From JBGCED01 sp045106055 (GTDB taxonomy: Bacteria > Pseudomonadota > Alphaproteobacteria > CBDDJK01): a stretch of DNA of 28,746 nucleotides. Location: NCBI GenBank assembly GCA_045106055.1, contig JBGCED010000090.1:1-28746 (forward strand), given 5' to 3'. The translations under genes were made by a program, and so were the position numbers. Position 1 is the first letter of the stretch. Each line of letters begins with the position of its first letter. The notes under the pieces are model-generated. The model was not told the origin of the DNA. It saw nothing but the letters and a program-made list of their open reading frames with translations, and made no database searches. This document shows positions 15,557 to 24,440 of this stretch, piece by piece.

Positions 15557-16732
15557 ATGGATCACATTGACACAATTATCATTGGTGCGGGCGTGGTTGG
15601 GCTTGCAATTGCGGCAAAGCTTGCCGAAGCGGGTCATTCCCTCATTGTGATTGAACAAAATTCATTGCCTGCCCAAGGGGTCACCAGCCGAAATTCAGGA
15701 GTCATTCATGCGGGGCTTTATTATCCAGCAGGATCGCTAAAGGCAAATTTATGCGTGCAAGGACGCCATCAACTCTATGATTTTTGTGCGAAATACCATA
15801 TTGATCATCGCGCGATTGGCAAAATCATTGCCGCGACCACCCCCCAAGAACTGCCCATCCTAGAAAATATCATGGCACAAGCCGCCAAGAATGGCGTTGA
15901 TGATTTAAGCATGCAAGATCAAGCGGATTTAAAGCTGATTGAACCAAATCTAAAAGCAATGGCGGGGCTTTATTCCCCATCAACTGGAATCATTGATGTC
16001 CATGAATATTGCAATGCCTTGATCCATCGGATTGAAGCTGCGGGCGGCATGATCGCACTTCAAACCCATCTTGATTGCGTTCAATATGATCTGGTCAAGG
16101 CAAAGCCTTATTTTACGCTGGATTATAATTATGGAAACCAGCGCGATCGAATCGCTTGCACAAATCTTGTGAATGCAAGCGGGCTTAATGCCGTATCCAT
16201 CGCGCAAAAAATGCACCCTTTTTATGATCCGCTTTACTGCCCGCAATCCTTGTTTGCCAAAGGCAATTATTTTTCATTGAACGGAAAACCGCCTTTTAGC
16301 CATTTGATTTATCCCGTGCCTGAAAAGGGCGGGCTTGGGGTTCATTATACGCTTGATCTTGGCGGCAATGCGCGCTTTGGCCCTGATGTTGAGTGGCTGG
16401 ATAATGAAATTAACATGGAACACCAACATGATATTTACCATGTGGACAGTCAGCGCATGAATCATTTTCACCCCCTTATTCGCCGCTATTATCCTGATTT
16501 GGCGGATGATCAATTACAGGCTGATTATGCGGGCATCAGACCTAAGATTAAATGGAATTCAAGGCAAATAGCAGCAATGAAATTAATCTATGATACCGAT
16601 CAAGGGGCGGATTTTGCATTGCTTGGCGCAAACATTCATGGCATTCAAGGGCTGGTGCAATGTTTTGGTATTGAATCGCCAGGACTTACCGCCAGCCTAG
16701 CCATCGCAGATCATGTTGAAACGCTTTTATAA
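15557..16732 (+). CDS. FAD-dependent oxidoreductase, L-2-hydroxyglutarate dehydrogenase-like
   Basis: 391 residues of the DAO/GlpO flavoprotein superfamily. The N-terminus has the FAD-binding GxGxxG motif (IIGAGVVGLAIAAKLAEAGH) ending in Glu33 (VIE). The SRNSGVIHAGLYYP segment, then SLKANLCVQGR and GIIDVHEY, are hallmarks of the LhgO/L2HGDH group, which oxidises L-2-hydroxyglutarate to 2-oxoglutarate and passes electrons to the quinone pool. The C-terminal GIRPKI and GIESPGLTASLAIA also fit. Substrate assignment is by family resemblance only. There is no clear Shine-Dalgarno before ATG 15557; being 10 bp after tadA, it is probably read from the same transcript. Confidence 0.85.
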   Translation: MDHIDTIIIGAGVVGLAIAAKLAEAGHSLIVIEQNSLPAQGVTSRNSGVIHAGLYYPAGSLKANLCVQGRHQLYDFCAKYHIDHRAIGKIIAATTPQELPILENIMAQAAKNGVDDLSMQDQADLKLIEPNLKAMAGLYSPSTGIIDVHEYCNALIHRIEAAGGMIALQTHLDCVQYDLVKAKPYFTLDYNYGNQRDRIACTNLVNASGLNAVSIAQKMHPFYDPLYCPQSLFAKGNYFSLNGKPPFSHLIYPVPEKGGLGVHYTLDLGGNARFGPDVEWLDNEINMEHQHDIYHVDSQRMNHFHPLIRRYYPDLADDQLQADYAGIRPKIKWNSRQIAAMKLIYDTDQGADFALLGANIHGIQGLVQCFGIESPGLTASLAIADHVETLL

Positions 16733-16785
16733 TGATGCTTCCCTTATACTTGTTATTTGATAAAAAATGGGATAAGAATTAAATT

Positions 16786-17346
16786 ATGAAAGTAAATAAG
16801 CGAACTGATCTTAATCGTGCAGGAAAATCAAGCGGCGCAGCGCGCGGTGCAGCAAGTGCAAGACCCAATCTTGGCGCTGAGAGCAGCGCGTTTGAAGCTT
16901 TAATCAATGCTGCCCCCAAACATTCTGGCAATGATGCGCTTGGTGCGATGCCTGGGCTTGCAGGCGGGGCAAGCGGCGCGCATGCGGTTGATAGCATCAT
17001 TGCAATCCAAGCGCTTGATAATGAAACAGAAGGCGGCGGGAACAGCGAATCCTATCATGCAAGCGAAGAACAGCGCGCGCTAAAAGAACATGCGGGGCGG
17101 TTGCTGGATGCGATGCGCTGGTTGCAGCTGGGTTTGCTAAATGGCACCATCACAGCGGCTGATTTGGAATCCCTAAAAACGCATTTGGATTACGAAAAAT
17201 CCAACGGAAATTACCCGCAATTGGTAAAATTGGTTGAAGATATAGAATTGCGCGCCCATATTGAACTTGCAAAGCTGCAACACGCCACACACCAAGACCC
17301 AAATCAAGATTTAGCAATGAAAAAGGATGATGTTGCAGATGCCTAA
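16786..17346 (+). CDS. fliX: FliX-like flagellar assembly regulator
   Basis: FliX is an alphaproteobacterial protein that couples completion of early flagellar structures to FlbD-dependent late gene expression. This 186-residue protein has the family plan: a basic, Gly/Ala-rich flexible start (MKVNKRTDLNRAGKSSGAARG), an Ala-rich middle (VDSIIAIQALDN), and a helical C-terminus (AGRLLDAMRWLQLGLLNG, then LESLKTHL and LVKLVEDIELRAHIELAKL). It is somewhat longer than the roughly 140-residue Caulobacter protein, mainly through the linkers and an acidic/basic tail. No other flagellar structural gene is in the window. It overlaps the next gene by a few bases, so the pair is likely co-translated. Assignment is by pattern. 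Confidence 0.75.
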   Translation: MKVNKRTDLNRAGKSSGAARGAASARPNLGAESSAFEALINAAPKHSGNDALGAMPGLAGGASGAHAVDSIIAIQALDNETEGGGNSESYHASEEQRALKEHAGRLLDAMRWLQLGLLNGTITAADLESLKTHLDYEKSNGNYPQLVKLVEDIELRAHIELAKLQHATHQDPNQDLAMKKDDVADA

Positions 17347-18493
17347 CCGTAATTATTGGGTAATGATTGTGCTTGGCGGGCTGATTTTGCTGGTTGCGCT
17401 GGGGGTTAGCTATTTTTTAATGGATAATGATGGGCTTGAAGAAGTTCCTCCCTCTAATCAAAGCGAATCCACAGCAGATTCAGAAGCTTCAAATAATATA
17501 GAAGGCGATGATTCCGACAATCCATCGGCGGATGATTCGGCAGCAAATGATTCATCCTTTCAAGCTGCACCAGCGCAACTTGAATCCCCCGTTCAAATCC
17601 AAGATGAACAAGACCCATATTTTCTAAATTTTGATGTTGCACGCGTATCGCAAGAGGGGAATTTGGTAATTGCAGGGCGCGCCCCGCCGCTGCAAATGGT
17701 TGATATTCTGGATAATGGCGATAAAATCGGGTCGGTGAATGCGGATGATCGCGGTGAATTTGTATGGCTTCCTGAATTTAAACTTGCCGCTGGCAACCAT
17801 GAATTATTGCTTGAAGCCCAGCTTGAAGATGGCAGGATCATCAGATCAAAAGACACGGTGCTGGTGGTCGTTCCCAATCCGCCTATCGTTGCAGAAGGGC
17901 AAGAAAACACACAGCAACCAGCCGAATCAGGCACCCCCTTGGTGGTGATAGTTCCCAATCCAGATTCGCCGCAAGCAATTAAAATCATCCAAAAGCCGCA
18001 AGGGGATTTGGATTTACAGGAAAACCCGCCCACAATCGGGCTTGATCAAGTGGATTATGATACGGATGGCAATTTAATTTTAAGGGGCTTCGTTGCGCCT
18101 GTTGCATCGGTTTTTGCCTATATTGATAATGATTTTATTGGCGTTGTTCCCCCAAGCGATCAAGCTGAATGGGTGCTTATCCCCAATCGCGCCATTGCCG
18201 AGGGCAGCTATATTTTGCGTCTTGATCGGATTGTGGATGGAAATGTCACCGATCGGCTGGAACTTCCCATCACAAGGGCTGCACCTGCGACCATTCCTGA
18301 AGGAAAGCGGGTGATTGTGCAGCCTGGCAACAGCTTGTGGCGCATTGCAAGGCGTACTTACGGCGATGGCACCAGCTATAGTGTGATTTATGAAGCCAAT
18401 AAGGATCAAATTCGCGATCCCGATCTGATCTATCCAGGGCAGGTTTTCGCCCTGCCCGAAACCGGGCCAGAGTTAGAGACCGAAACTGAATAA
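17339..18493 (+). CDS. Membrane-anchored Ig-like and LysM-domain protein
   Basis: Start chosen at ATG 17339 (MPNRNYWV). The earlier ATGs at 17327 and 17330 lie on or beside the AAGGA ribosome-binding site (17323-17327) and would add only four residues. One N-terminal membrane helix (about residues 6-26) is followed by a long acidic Ser/Asp/Asn linker (to about 80), a first Ig-like domain (about 90-180; VIAGRAPP, then DDRGEFVWLP and AGNHELLL), a Pro/Gln-rich linker, a second Ig-like domain (about 228-305) and a C-terminal LysM domain (about 322-375; VQPGNSLWRIARRTYG, YPGQVFALP). LysM binds peptidoglycan glycan strands. This layout, anchored and reaching to the wall, is common in Alphaproteobacteria but has no settled function. 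It overlaps fliX by 8 bases. Confidence 0.82.
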   Translation: MPNRNYWVMIVLGGLILLVALGVSYFLMDNDGLEEVPPSNQSESTADSEASNNIEGDDSDNPSADDSAANDSSFQAAPAQLESPVQIQDEQDPYFLNFDVARVSQEGNLVIAGRAPPLQMVDILDNGDKIGSVNADDRGEFVWLPEFKLAAGNHELLLEAQLEDGRIIRSKDTVLVVVPNPPIVAEGQENTQQPAESGTPLVVIVPNPDSPQAIKIIQKPQGDLDLQENPPTIGLDQVDYDTDGNLILRGFVAPVASVFAYIDNDFIGVVPPSDQAEWVLIPNRAIAEGSYILRLDRIVDGNVTDRLELPITRAAPATIPEGKRVIVQPGNSLWRIARRTYGDGTSYSVIYEANKDQIRDPDLIYPGQVFALPETGPELETETE

Positions 18494-18525
18494 TTTTAAC
18501 TTTATCACTTAAAAATGAATGACGC

Positions 18526-19887
18526 ATGATGAATTTCAATCCGATTGTTAAAATGTCAACTTATTTTATGCCAACGCGGCGCGAAGCCCCTGCCGAGGCT
18601 GAAATTATATCGCATCAATATATGCTGCGCGCAGGGATGGTGCGCCAAGAGGCATCGGGGATTTATTCTTGGCTGCCGCTGGGCTTGCGGGTGCTAAATA
18701 AGATCGCGCAAATTGTGCGCGAAGAACAAAATAAAATTGGCGCGCATGAAGTGTTAATGCCAACCTTGCAGCCTGCGGATATTTGGCGCAAATCAGGGCG
18801 TTATGATGGTTACGGCAAGGAAATGCTGCGGATCAAAGACCGCCATCAGCGCGATTTGCTTTATGGGCCAACCAACGAAGAAATGATCACCTTGATGGCG
18901 GGGGATCATATTAACAGCTATAAGCAGCTGCCTTTGATGCTCTATCATATTCAATGGAAATTCAGGGATGAAATCAGGCCGCGCTTTGGCGTGATGCGCG
19001 GGCGCGAATTTTTAATGAAAGATGCCTATAGTTTTTCTGCGGATATGGAAACGGGCGAACATCAATATCATCAACAATTTATTGCTTATTTGCGAACCTA
19101 TGCCCGCATGGGGTTAAAGGCGATTCCAATGGCTGCGGATACAGGCCCCATTGGCGGCGATAACAGCCATGAATTTATCATCTTAGCCGATACGGGCGAA
19201 AGCGCGGTATGGTGCGATCAGGCATTGTTGGAGCTTGATCTTTCCAATCAGGGCGTGGATGATCAAAATCCCGCTGATTTAAAATCCTATATTGATAAGA
19301 TCACCGCACTTTATAGCGCAACCGATGAACAGCATGATCAAGCCGAATTTGAACAAGCTGTGCCGCAAGAACGGCGGCTAAATGCACGCGGGATTGAGGT
19401 TGGGCATATTTTCTTCTTTGGCGATAAATATGCAAGCCCGTTAAATGCAAAATTCACGGATAAGGATGGCAGCAGTCAACCCTTGCGATCGGGCTCTTAT
19501 GGGGTTGGGATTTCAAGGCTGGTTGGTGCAATTATCGAGGCTAGCCATGATGATAAAGGCATTATCTGGCCGCTATCGGTTGCCCCTTTCCATGTTGCAA
19601 TCAATTTAATTCGCCATGATGATTCACAATCCTTGGCTTTGTGCGATACAGTGTGCGACAAATTGCAGGTTGCAGGCTTTGACATTATGGTGGATGATCG
19701 CAATGAACGGGCTGGAGTTAAATATGCAGACTTAGAGCTTATTGGCATTCCCTTTGTGATTACAATTGGCCCGCGCGGTGCAAAAACAGGCACCTTAGAG
19801 CTTACCATCCGTAAAAATGGTGAAAAGCATGAAGGTGATCTGGATGCGATCTTGGAAATGCTGCCATCCCATATTGATCATCAGTGA
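18526..19887 (+). CDS. proS: Proline--tRNA ligase
   Basis: Class II aminoacyl-tRNA synthetase that charges tRNA-Pro in the cytoplasm. The 453-residue form lacks the large editing insertion of the E. coli enzyme, as is usual for alphaproteobacterial ProS. Motif 1 region: LRAGMVRQEASGIYSWLPLG; TNEE; motif 2: FRDEIRPRFGVMRGREFLMK; motif 3: GSYGVGISRLVGAIIE; then an anticodon-binding domain (about residues 350-445). The N-terminus is uncertain: related enzymes begin with the equivalent of MSTYFMPTRREAPAEA, that is ATG 18553, nine residues inside the annotated start, and neither ATG has a good Shine-Dalgarno sequence. Confidence 0.95.
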   Translation: MMNFNPIVKMSTYFMPTRREAPAEAEIISHQYMLRAGMVRQEASGIYSWLPLGLRVLNKIAQIVREEQNKIGAHEVLMPTLQPADIWRKSGRYDGYGKEMLRIKDRHQRDLLYGPTNEEMITLMAGDHINSYKQLPLMLYHIQWKFRDEIRPRFGVMRGREFLMKDAYSFSADMETGEHQYHQQFIAYLRTYARMGLKAIPMAADTGPIGGDNSHEFIILADTGESAVWCDQALLELDLSNQGVDDQNPADLKSYIDKITALYSATDEQHDQAEFEQAVPQERRLNARGIEVGHIFFFGDKYASPLNAKFTDKDGSSQPLRSGSYGVGISRLVGAIIEASHDDKGIIWPLSVAPFHVAINLIRHDDSQSLALCDTVCDKLQVAGFDIMVDDRNERAGVKYADLELIGIPFVITIGPRGAKTGTLELTIRKNGEKHEGDLDAILEMLPSHIDHQ

Positions 19888-19903
19888 TCATATTTGATTT
19901 TTT
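19875..19903 (+). terminator. Possible weak terminator after proS
   Basis: TGATCA-tcag-TGATCA (19875-19890) forms a six-pair hairpin spanning the proS stop codon, followed after seven bases by six T residues. The stem is A+T-rich and the T run is displaced, so termination would be partial at best. It would mark the boundary before the sdh operon. Confidence 0.25.
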
Positions 19904-19924
19904 GACTTAAAGAAGGATATTGCG

Positions 19925-20320
19925 ATGTCTAATGCCCCACATCCCCGCCCCCTATCGCCGCATCTTGGCATATATAAGCGCGAATGGACCATGATTTATT
20001 CCATCTTGCACCGCTTTACAGGCATTGGGCTTAGCGGCGGGCTTATCTTGATGGTGCTTTATCTTTTTGCAATTGCGCTTGGCGCGGATGCTTATCAAAT
20101 GGCGTATGATTGCGCATCAAGCATTGTTGGGCGTTTGGTGCTGCTTGCGGTCAGCTTTGCCTTTTTCTATCATTTGGCAAATGGATTGCGCCATTTGGCG
20201 TGGGATTTAGGCAAAGGGCTTGCGCTTGATAAAGCAAAAGCATCGGGCAATGCCGTGATGGCGGGCGCGATTCTGTTGACCATTGCGGCATGGGCAATCG
20301 CTTATTATATAAGCGGTTAA
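19925..20320 (+). CDS. sdhC: Succinate dehydrogenase cytochrome b556 subunit
   Basis: Membrane anchor subunit of complex II, binding heme b and ubiquinone together with SdhD. The 131-residue protein has the family opening RPLSPHLGIYKREWTMIYSI followed by LHRFTG. Three membrane helices follow (about 30-53, 65-85 and 108-128), with YHLANGLRHLAWD containing the expected heme-ligand histidine region. AGAAGGA stands eight bases before the ATG. It is the first gene of sdhCDA-X-B. Confidence 0.94.
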   Translation: MSNAPHPRPLSPHLGIYKREWTMIYSILHRFTGIGLSGGLILMVLYLFAIALGADAYQMAYDCASSIVGRLVLLAVSFAFFYHLANGLRHLAWDLGKGLALDKAKASGNAVMAGAILLTIAAWAIAYYISG

Positions 20321-20368
20321 TATATTCTTGCAGCCATAAATGCATAAAATTGAAGGAATTTGATTGAT

Positions 20369-20779
20369 ATGAACGATAAACAATCCCCGCGCCCCGCGCG
20401 ACAAGAAACCATGCGCCCCGAGCTTGCAAAAGCACGCGGGCTTGGCAGCGCAAAATCAGGCACCCATCATTGGATCATGCAACGCTTTAGCGCGGTTGCC
20501 TTGGTGTTTTTATTTATCTATGTCGCCTATTTTGCGCTTTCTATGGTGGGTGCGGATTATCAGGCGGCGACTTCGTTAATTGCCCATCCTGTTCATGCGA
20601 TTATGTTAAGTCTGTTTTTAATTGCGGGCTTTTATCATGGGCAGCTGGGGCTGCAAGTCGTGATTGAGGATTATGTCCATCATAAATTATTAAATATTGC
20701 GCTGATTTGGGCGGTGAAGCTGCTTGCTTTTGCGCTTGGTGCAGCGGGCATTTTTGCCATTCTGTCTATCGCGCTTTAA
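20369..20779 (+). CDS. sdhD: Succinate dehydrogenase hydrophobic membrane anchor subunit
   Basis: Second membrane anchor of complex II. I start it at ATG 20369, with GAAGGA (20352-20357) eleven bases upstream. The in-frame TTG at 20360 sits only two bases from that site and is unlikely. The 136-residue protein has a polar N-terminus, then GSAKSGTHHWIMQRFSAVAL as in alphaproteobacterial SdhD. Three helices follow (about 42-60, 74-95 and 112-133). YHGQLGLQVVIEDYVHHK carries the heme/quinone-region histidines. Confidence 0.92.
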   Translation: MNDKQSPRPARQETMRPELAKARGLGSAKSGTHHWIMQRFSAVALVFLFIYVAYFALSMVGADYQAATSLIAHPVHAIMLSLFLIAGFYHGQLGLQVVIEDYVHHKLLNIALIWAVKLLAFALGAAGIFAILSIAL

Positions 20780-20818
20780 CGATAACCCGTATTACGAATT
20801 TTAAGGAAGATATAGATT

Positions 20819-22612
20819 ATGAGCAGTTCATATAAGATCATTGATCATCATTATGATGTTGTTGTTGTCGGTGCAGGCGGTGCGGGGCTGCGTGCAACCT
20901 TTGGGCTTGCAGAACAGGGGCTTAAAACCGCATGCGTCACCAAATTATTTCCAACCCGCAGCCATACGGTTGCAGCGCAAGGCGGCATTTCGGCGGCGCT
21001 TGGCAATATGGGCGCGGATGATTGGCGCTGGCATATGTATGATACGGTTAAGGGGTCTGATTGGCTGGGCGATCAAGATGCGATTGAATATATGGTGCGC
21101 GAGGCTGCGCCCGCAATTATTGAACTTGAACATTATGGCGTTCCCTTTAGCCGCACCGAAGCGGGTAAGATATATCAACGCCCCTTTGGCGGCATGACCA
21201 CAGAATATGGCGAAGGTCCGCCTGCGCAAAGAACTTGCGCCGCTGCTGACCGCACAGGCCATGCCATTTTGCATACTTTATACCAGCAATCGCTAAAACA
21301 CAGCGCGGAATTTTTTATTGAATATTTCGCGATGGATTTATTGTTAAGCGATGATGGATCGGTATGCGGGGTGATGGCGTGGAATTTGGATGATGGCACA
21401 CTGCACCGCTTTATTGCCCAGCAAACCGTGCTGGCAACGGGCGGATATGGGCGCGTTTATTTTTCTGCAACCTCGGCGCATTCTTGCACAGGCGATGGCG
21501 GCGGCATGGCACTGCGCGCTGGATTGCCGATGCAGGATATGGAATTTGTGCAGTTTCACCCAACGGGCATTTATGGCGCGGGCTGCTTAATTACCGAAGG
21601 GGTGCGCGGCGAAGGCGGATATTTAACCAATAAGGAAGGCGAGCGGTTTATGGAACGCTATGCCCCATCGGCAAAGGATTTGGCAAGCCGCGATGTTGTA
21701 TCGCGTTCAATGACGATGGAAATTCTGGAAGGGCGCGGGGTTGGTAAGGGGCAAGATCATATTAACTTGCATCTTGAACATTTAGCCCCCGAAGTTATTC
21801 GTGAACGCTTGCCAGGGATTGAAGAAACCGCTAAAATTTTTGCAGGGGTGGATGTTACAAAACAGCCCATTCCCGTGCTGCCAACTTGCCATTATAATAT
21901 GGGGGGCTTGCAAACCAACTTTAATGGCGAGGTTGTGACCCTTAAAGATGGCGATCCCAATCACCGCGTGCAAGGGCTGATGGCAGCAGGGGAAGCTGCT
22001 TGCGTATCCGTTCATGGGGCAAACCGTTTGGGATCAAATTCCTTGCTTGATTTGGTGGTGTTTGGGCGGGCAATTGCCAATCATTGCGGCAATACCATGA
22101 CCGCAGGCAAGGCTGCGCCAGAACCATCCGCAGCATCCACTGATTTTATTTTGGATCGTTTTGATCGGCTGCGCTATGCAAAAGGATCAACCAATACATC
22201 CGAATTGCGCGATAAAATGCAAAAAACCATGCAAAATTGCTGCGCCGTCTTTAGAACGGGCGATATGATGCAGCAAGGCATTAAAGAATTACAAGCGGTG
22301 TGGGATGCAAGGGATGATATTAAAGTATCCGATCATTCCATGATTTGGAATTCTGATTTGGTGGAAACGCTGGAATTTGAAAATTTAATTTCGCAAGCGA
22401 TGATCACCATTTGCAGCGCAGAACACAGAACCGAATCGCGCGGTGCGCATGCCCGCGATGATTATCAAGAACGCGATGATAAAAATTGGATGAGCCACAG
22501 CCTGTCTTGGATTGATGAAAAGGGCAAAGTATCTTTTGATAAGCGCCCCGTTCAATTAACCCCCATGACCCAAGACATAAAATCCATCCCCCCCAAAGCC
22601 CGCGTTTATTGA
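20819..22612 (+). CDS. sdhA: Succinate dehydrogenase flavoprotein subunit
   Basis: Oxidises succinate to fumarate with covalently bound FAD, linking the TCA cycle to the quinone pool. The 597-residue length is standard. The dinucleotide motif [20 protein letters not shown] is near the N-terminus. [16 protein letters not shown] holds the flavinylated His. Later come [14 protein letters not shown] and the active-site [18 protein letters not shown], and the C-terminal helical part includes [18 protein letters not shown] lies just upstream of the ATG. The gene is followed, unusually, by a small membrane-protein gene before sdhB. Confidence 0.97.
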   Translation: MSSSYKIIDHHYDVVVVGAGGAGLRATFGLAEQGLKTACVTKLFPTRSHTVAAQGGISAALGNMGADDWRWHMYDTVKGSDWLGDQDAIEYMVREAAPAIIELEHYGVPFSRTEAGKIYQRPFGGMTTEYGEGPPAQRTCAAADRTGHAILHTLYQQSLKHSAEFFIEYFAMDLLLSDDGSVCGVMAWNLDDGTLHRFIAQQTVLATGGYGRVYFSATSAHSCTGDGGGMALRAGLPMQDMEFVQFHPTGIYGAGCLITEGVRGEGGYLTNKEGERFMERYAPSAKDLASRDVVSRSMTMEILEGRGVGKGQDHINLHLEHLAPEVIRERLPGIEETAKIFAGVDVTKQPIPVLPTCHYNMGGLQTNFNGEVVTLKDGDPNHRVQGLMAAGEAACVSVHGANRLGSNSLLDLVVFGRAIANHCGNTMTAGKAAPEPSAASTDFILDRFDRLRYAKGSTNTSELRDKMQKTMQNCCAVFRTGDMMQQGIKELQAVWDARDDIKVSDHSMIWNSDLVETLEFENLISQAMITICSAEHRTESRGAHARDDYQERDDKNWMSHSLSWIDEKGKVSFDKRPVQLTPMTQDIKSIPPKARVY

Positions 22613-22628
22613 TTTAAAAAGGATTAAG

Positions 22629-23009
22629 ATGATGAATGAAGTAACAGAACAAGCAGCAGAACAAAAACCATCAAAAAAAACGATGGCAATGACGGTTTAC
22701 ATCCTTTATTTGCTTGGAATGGTCGCGGGGATTACCTATTTAATTGGGATTATCATGGCTTATGTTAATCGCGGCAACGGTAATGAAATTGATGATACGC
22801 ATTTTACTTTTCAAATTCGCACTTTTTGGATTTCAGCCTTATATGGTTTGATTGCTTCCATTATTAGTGTGACGGTAATTTTGCTTCCCGTTGCAATGAT
22901 CTTGATGATATGGTGGTTTATTTGGGCTTTAATTCGCAACATCAAAGGCATTTCGCGTTGCGGGGATGGCAAGCCCATTGAAAAGCCACAAAGCTGGTTA
23001 TTTGGGTAA
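22629..23009 (+). CDS. Small membrane protein (DUF4870-like) inside the sdh operon
   Basis: 126 residues with a charged, Glu/Lys-rich start, one hydrophobic helix (about 21-45), a polar loop (NRGNGNEIDDTHFTFQIRTFW), two closely spaced helices (about 67-108) and a short tail. The H-F-T-F-Q-I-R-T-F-W loop and overall layout resemble small DUF4870-type membrane proteins of unknown function. It sits 16 bp after sdhA and 40 bp before sdhB, with AAGGAT before tandem ATGs at 22629/22632, so it is surely co-transcribed with complex II. It is not SdhE, the soluble flavinylation factor. A role in complex II assembly or regulation is only inference from position. Confidence 0.75.
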   Translation: MMNEVTEQAAEQKPSKKTMAMTVYILYLLGMVAGITYLIGIIMAYVNRGNGNEIDDTHFTFQIRTFWISALYGLIASIISVTVILLPVAMILMIWWFIWALIRNIKGISRCGDGKPIEKPQSWLFG

Positions 23010-23049
23010 GATTAATTTAAAAGCATTGGCATAGAATGAAGGAATAGAC

Positions 23050-23844
23050 ATGGTTGAATTAACGCTACCTGAAAATTCAAAAATTGTGAAGGGAAAGGAA
23101 TGGGCTGCACCTGCGGGGGCAACCAATATCCGAAAATTCATTATTTACCGCTGGGATCCCGATACGGGCGATAATCCGCGCCTTGATACTTATCAGGTGG
23201 ATATGGATGATTGCGGGCCAATGGTGCTGGATGCGATCATCAAAATCAAGAATGAAATTGATCCCACCTTGACCTTTCGCCGCTCTTGCCGCGAGGGGAT
23301 TTGCGGGTCATGTGCGATGAATATTGGCGATAAATCGGGCGGACTTAATTCGCTTGCTTGCACCAGCTTTATCGAGGAGTTGGATGGGGATATTTTCCTG
23401 CATCCTTTACCGCATATGCCCGTTGTCAAAGATTTGGTGCCTGATCTTAATAAGCCCTATGCGCAGCTTGCATCCATTGAACCATGGCTTAAATCCAAAA
23501 CCCCGCCGCCGCCTGATCAAGAACGCTTGCAATCTCCTGATGAACGCAAGGCGCTTGATGGGCTTTATGAATGTATCCTATGCTTTAGCTGCACGACCAG
23601 CTGCCCAAGCTATTGGTGGAATTCGGATCGCTATTTAGGGCCTGCGGTCTTGCTGCAAGCCTATCGCTGGATTGCTGATAGCCGCGATGATCATACGGGC
23701 GAACGGCTTGATGATCTGGAAGATCCATTCCGCCTTTATCGCTGTCATACGATTATGAATTGTTCCAAGACATGCCCCAAAGGGCTTAATCCTGCTGCCG
23801 CGATTGGTGAGATTAAAAAGCTAATGGTTGAACGCCAAATTTAA
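23050..23844 (+). CDS. sdhB: Succinate dehydrogenase iron-sulfur subunit
   Basis: Carries electrons from SdhA's FAD to ubiquinone through three clusters. The 264-residue protein has the [2Fe-2S] ligands in [14 protein letters not shown] and LACT, and the [4Fe-4S]/[3Fe-4S] ligands in [16 protein letters not shown] and [23 protein letters not shown] is a few bases before ATG 23050. Its stop codon shares one base with the start of cobU (TAATG), so sdhB and the cobalamin genes probably form one transcript. Confidence 0.97.
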   Translation: MVELTLPENSKIVKGKEWAAPAGATNIRKFIIYRWDPDTGDNPRLDTYQVDMDDCGPMVLDAIIKIKNEIDPTLTFRRSCREGICGSCAMNIGDKSGGLNSLACTSFIEELDGDIFLHPLPHMPVVKDLVPDLNKPYAQLASIEPWLKSKTPPPPDQERLQSPDERKALDGLYECILCFSCTTSCPSYWWNSDRYLGPAVLLQAYRWIADSRDDHTGERLDDLEDPFRLYRCHTIMNCSKTCPKGLNPAAAIGEIKKLMVERQI

Positions 23845-24434
23845 TGATGCTGTCTGAAAACACGCCTTTTCCTGCCAAATTTCATCATAAATCCTTGATT
23901 CTTGGCGGGGTTAGAAGCGGCAAAAGCCTATATGCCGAGCAATGTGCCTTAAAATGGCATGAAAGCGATCCTAAGGCGCGCCGCTTATTTTATCTTGCAA
24001 CGGCTTCTGTCGATTCTCATTCTGCCGATTCTGCTGATGATGGCATGAAAGCACGCATTGCTGCGCACCAGAAACGGCGCGGGCAACAATGGAAAACGCT
24101 TGAATGTCCAGATAATCTGCCAAAGATCATTCGCAATTTCGATCAGCATGATGCGTTGCTGATGATTGATTGCCTTAGCCTTTATTTGAATAATTTATTA
24201 ATGCTGGAAACAGATATTTCAGCGCAGTTGGATGATTTGGTGGATGCGGTAAAAAACTGCCCTCACCCGATGATTATGGTATCCAGCGAGGTGAATATGG
24301 GCTTATTAAGTGAATATAAGCTGGGGCGTGATTTTCAAGATCATATCGGCACGCTGCATCAAAAGATTGCAATCCTTAGCGACCATCTTATCTTAATGGT
24401 GGCCGGCTATCCATTATTTGTAAAAGGGGCTTAA
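23844..24434 (+). CDS. cobU: Adenosylcobinamide kinase / adenosylcobinamide-phosphate guanylyltransferase
   Basis: Bifunctional enzyme of the cobalamin nucleotide-loop pathway: it phosphorylates adenosylcobinamide and then makes the GDP derivative. It is called CobP in the aerobic pathway. The 196-residue protein has the P-loop LGGVRSGKS (residues 20-28) and YLATA. KARIAAHQKRRGQQW carries the guanylylated-His region. Then come LLMIDCLSLYLNNLL and VSSEVNMGLL, ending in LMVAGYPL. Tandem ATGs at 23844 and 23847; the first overlaps the sdhB stop. cobT follows 6 bp later. Confidence 0.92.
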   Translation: MMLSENTPFPAKFHHKSLILGGVRSGKSLYAEQCALKWHESDPKARRLFYLATASVDSHSADSADDGMKARIAAHQKRRGQQWKTLECPDNLPKIIRNFDQHDALLMIDCLSLYLNNLLMLETDISAQLDDLVDAVKNCPHPMIMVSSEVNMGLLSEYKLGRDFQDHIGTLHQKIAILSDHLILMVAGYPLFVKGA

Positions 24435-24440
24435 AACAGC

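Noticed and set aside
22629..23009. SdhE flavinylation factor
   Set aside because: SdhE is a small soluble helical protein; this one is an integral membrane protein without the SdhE RGxxE motif.
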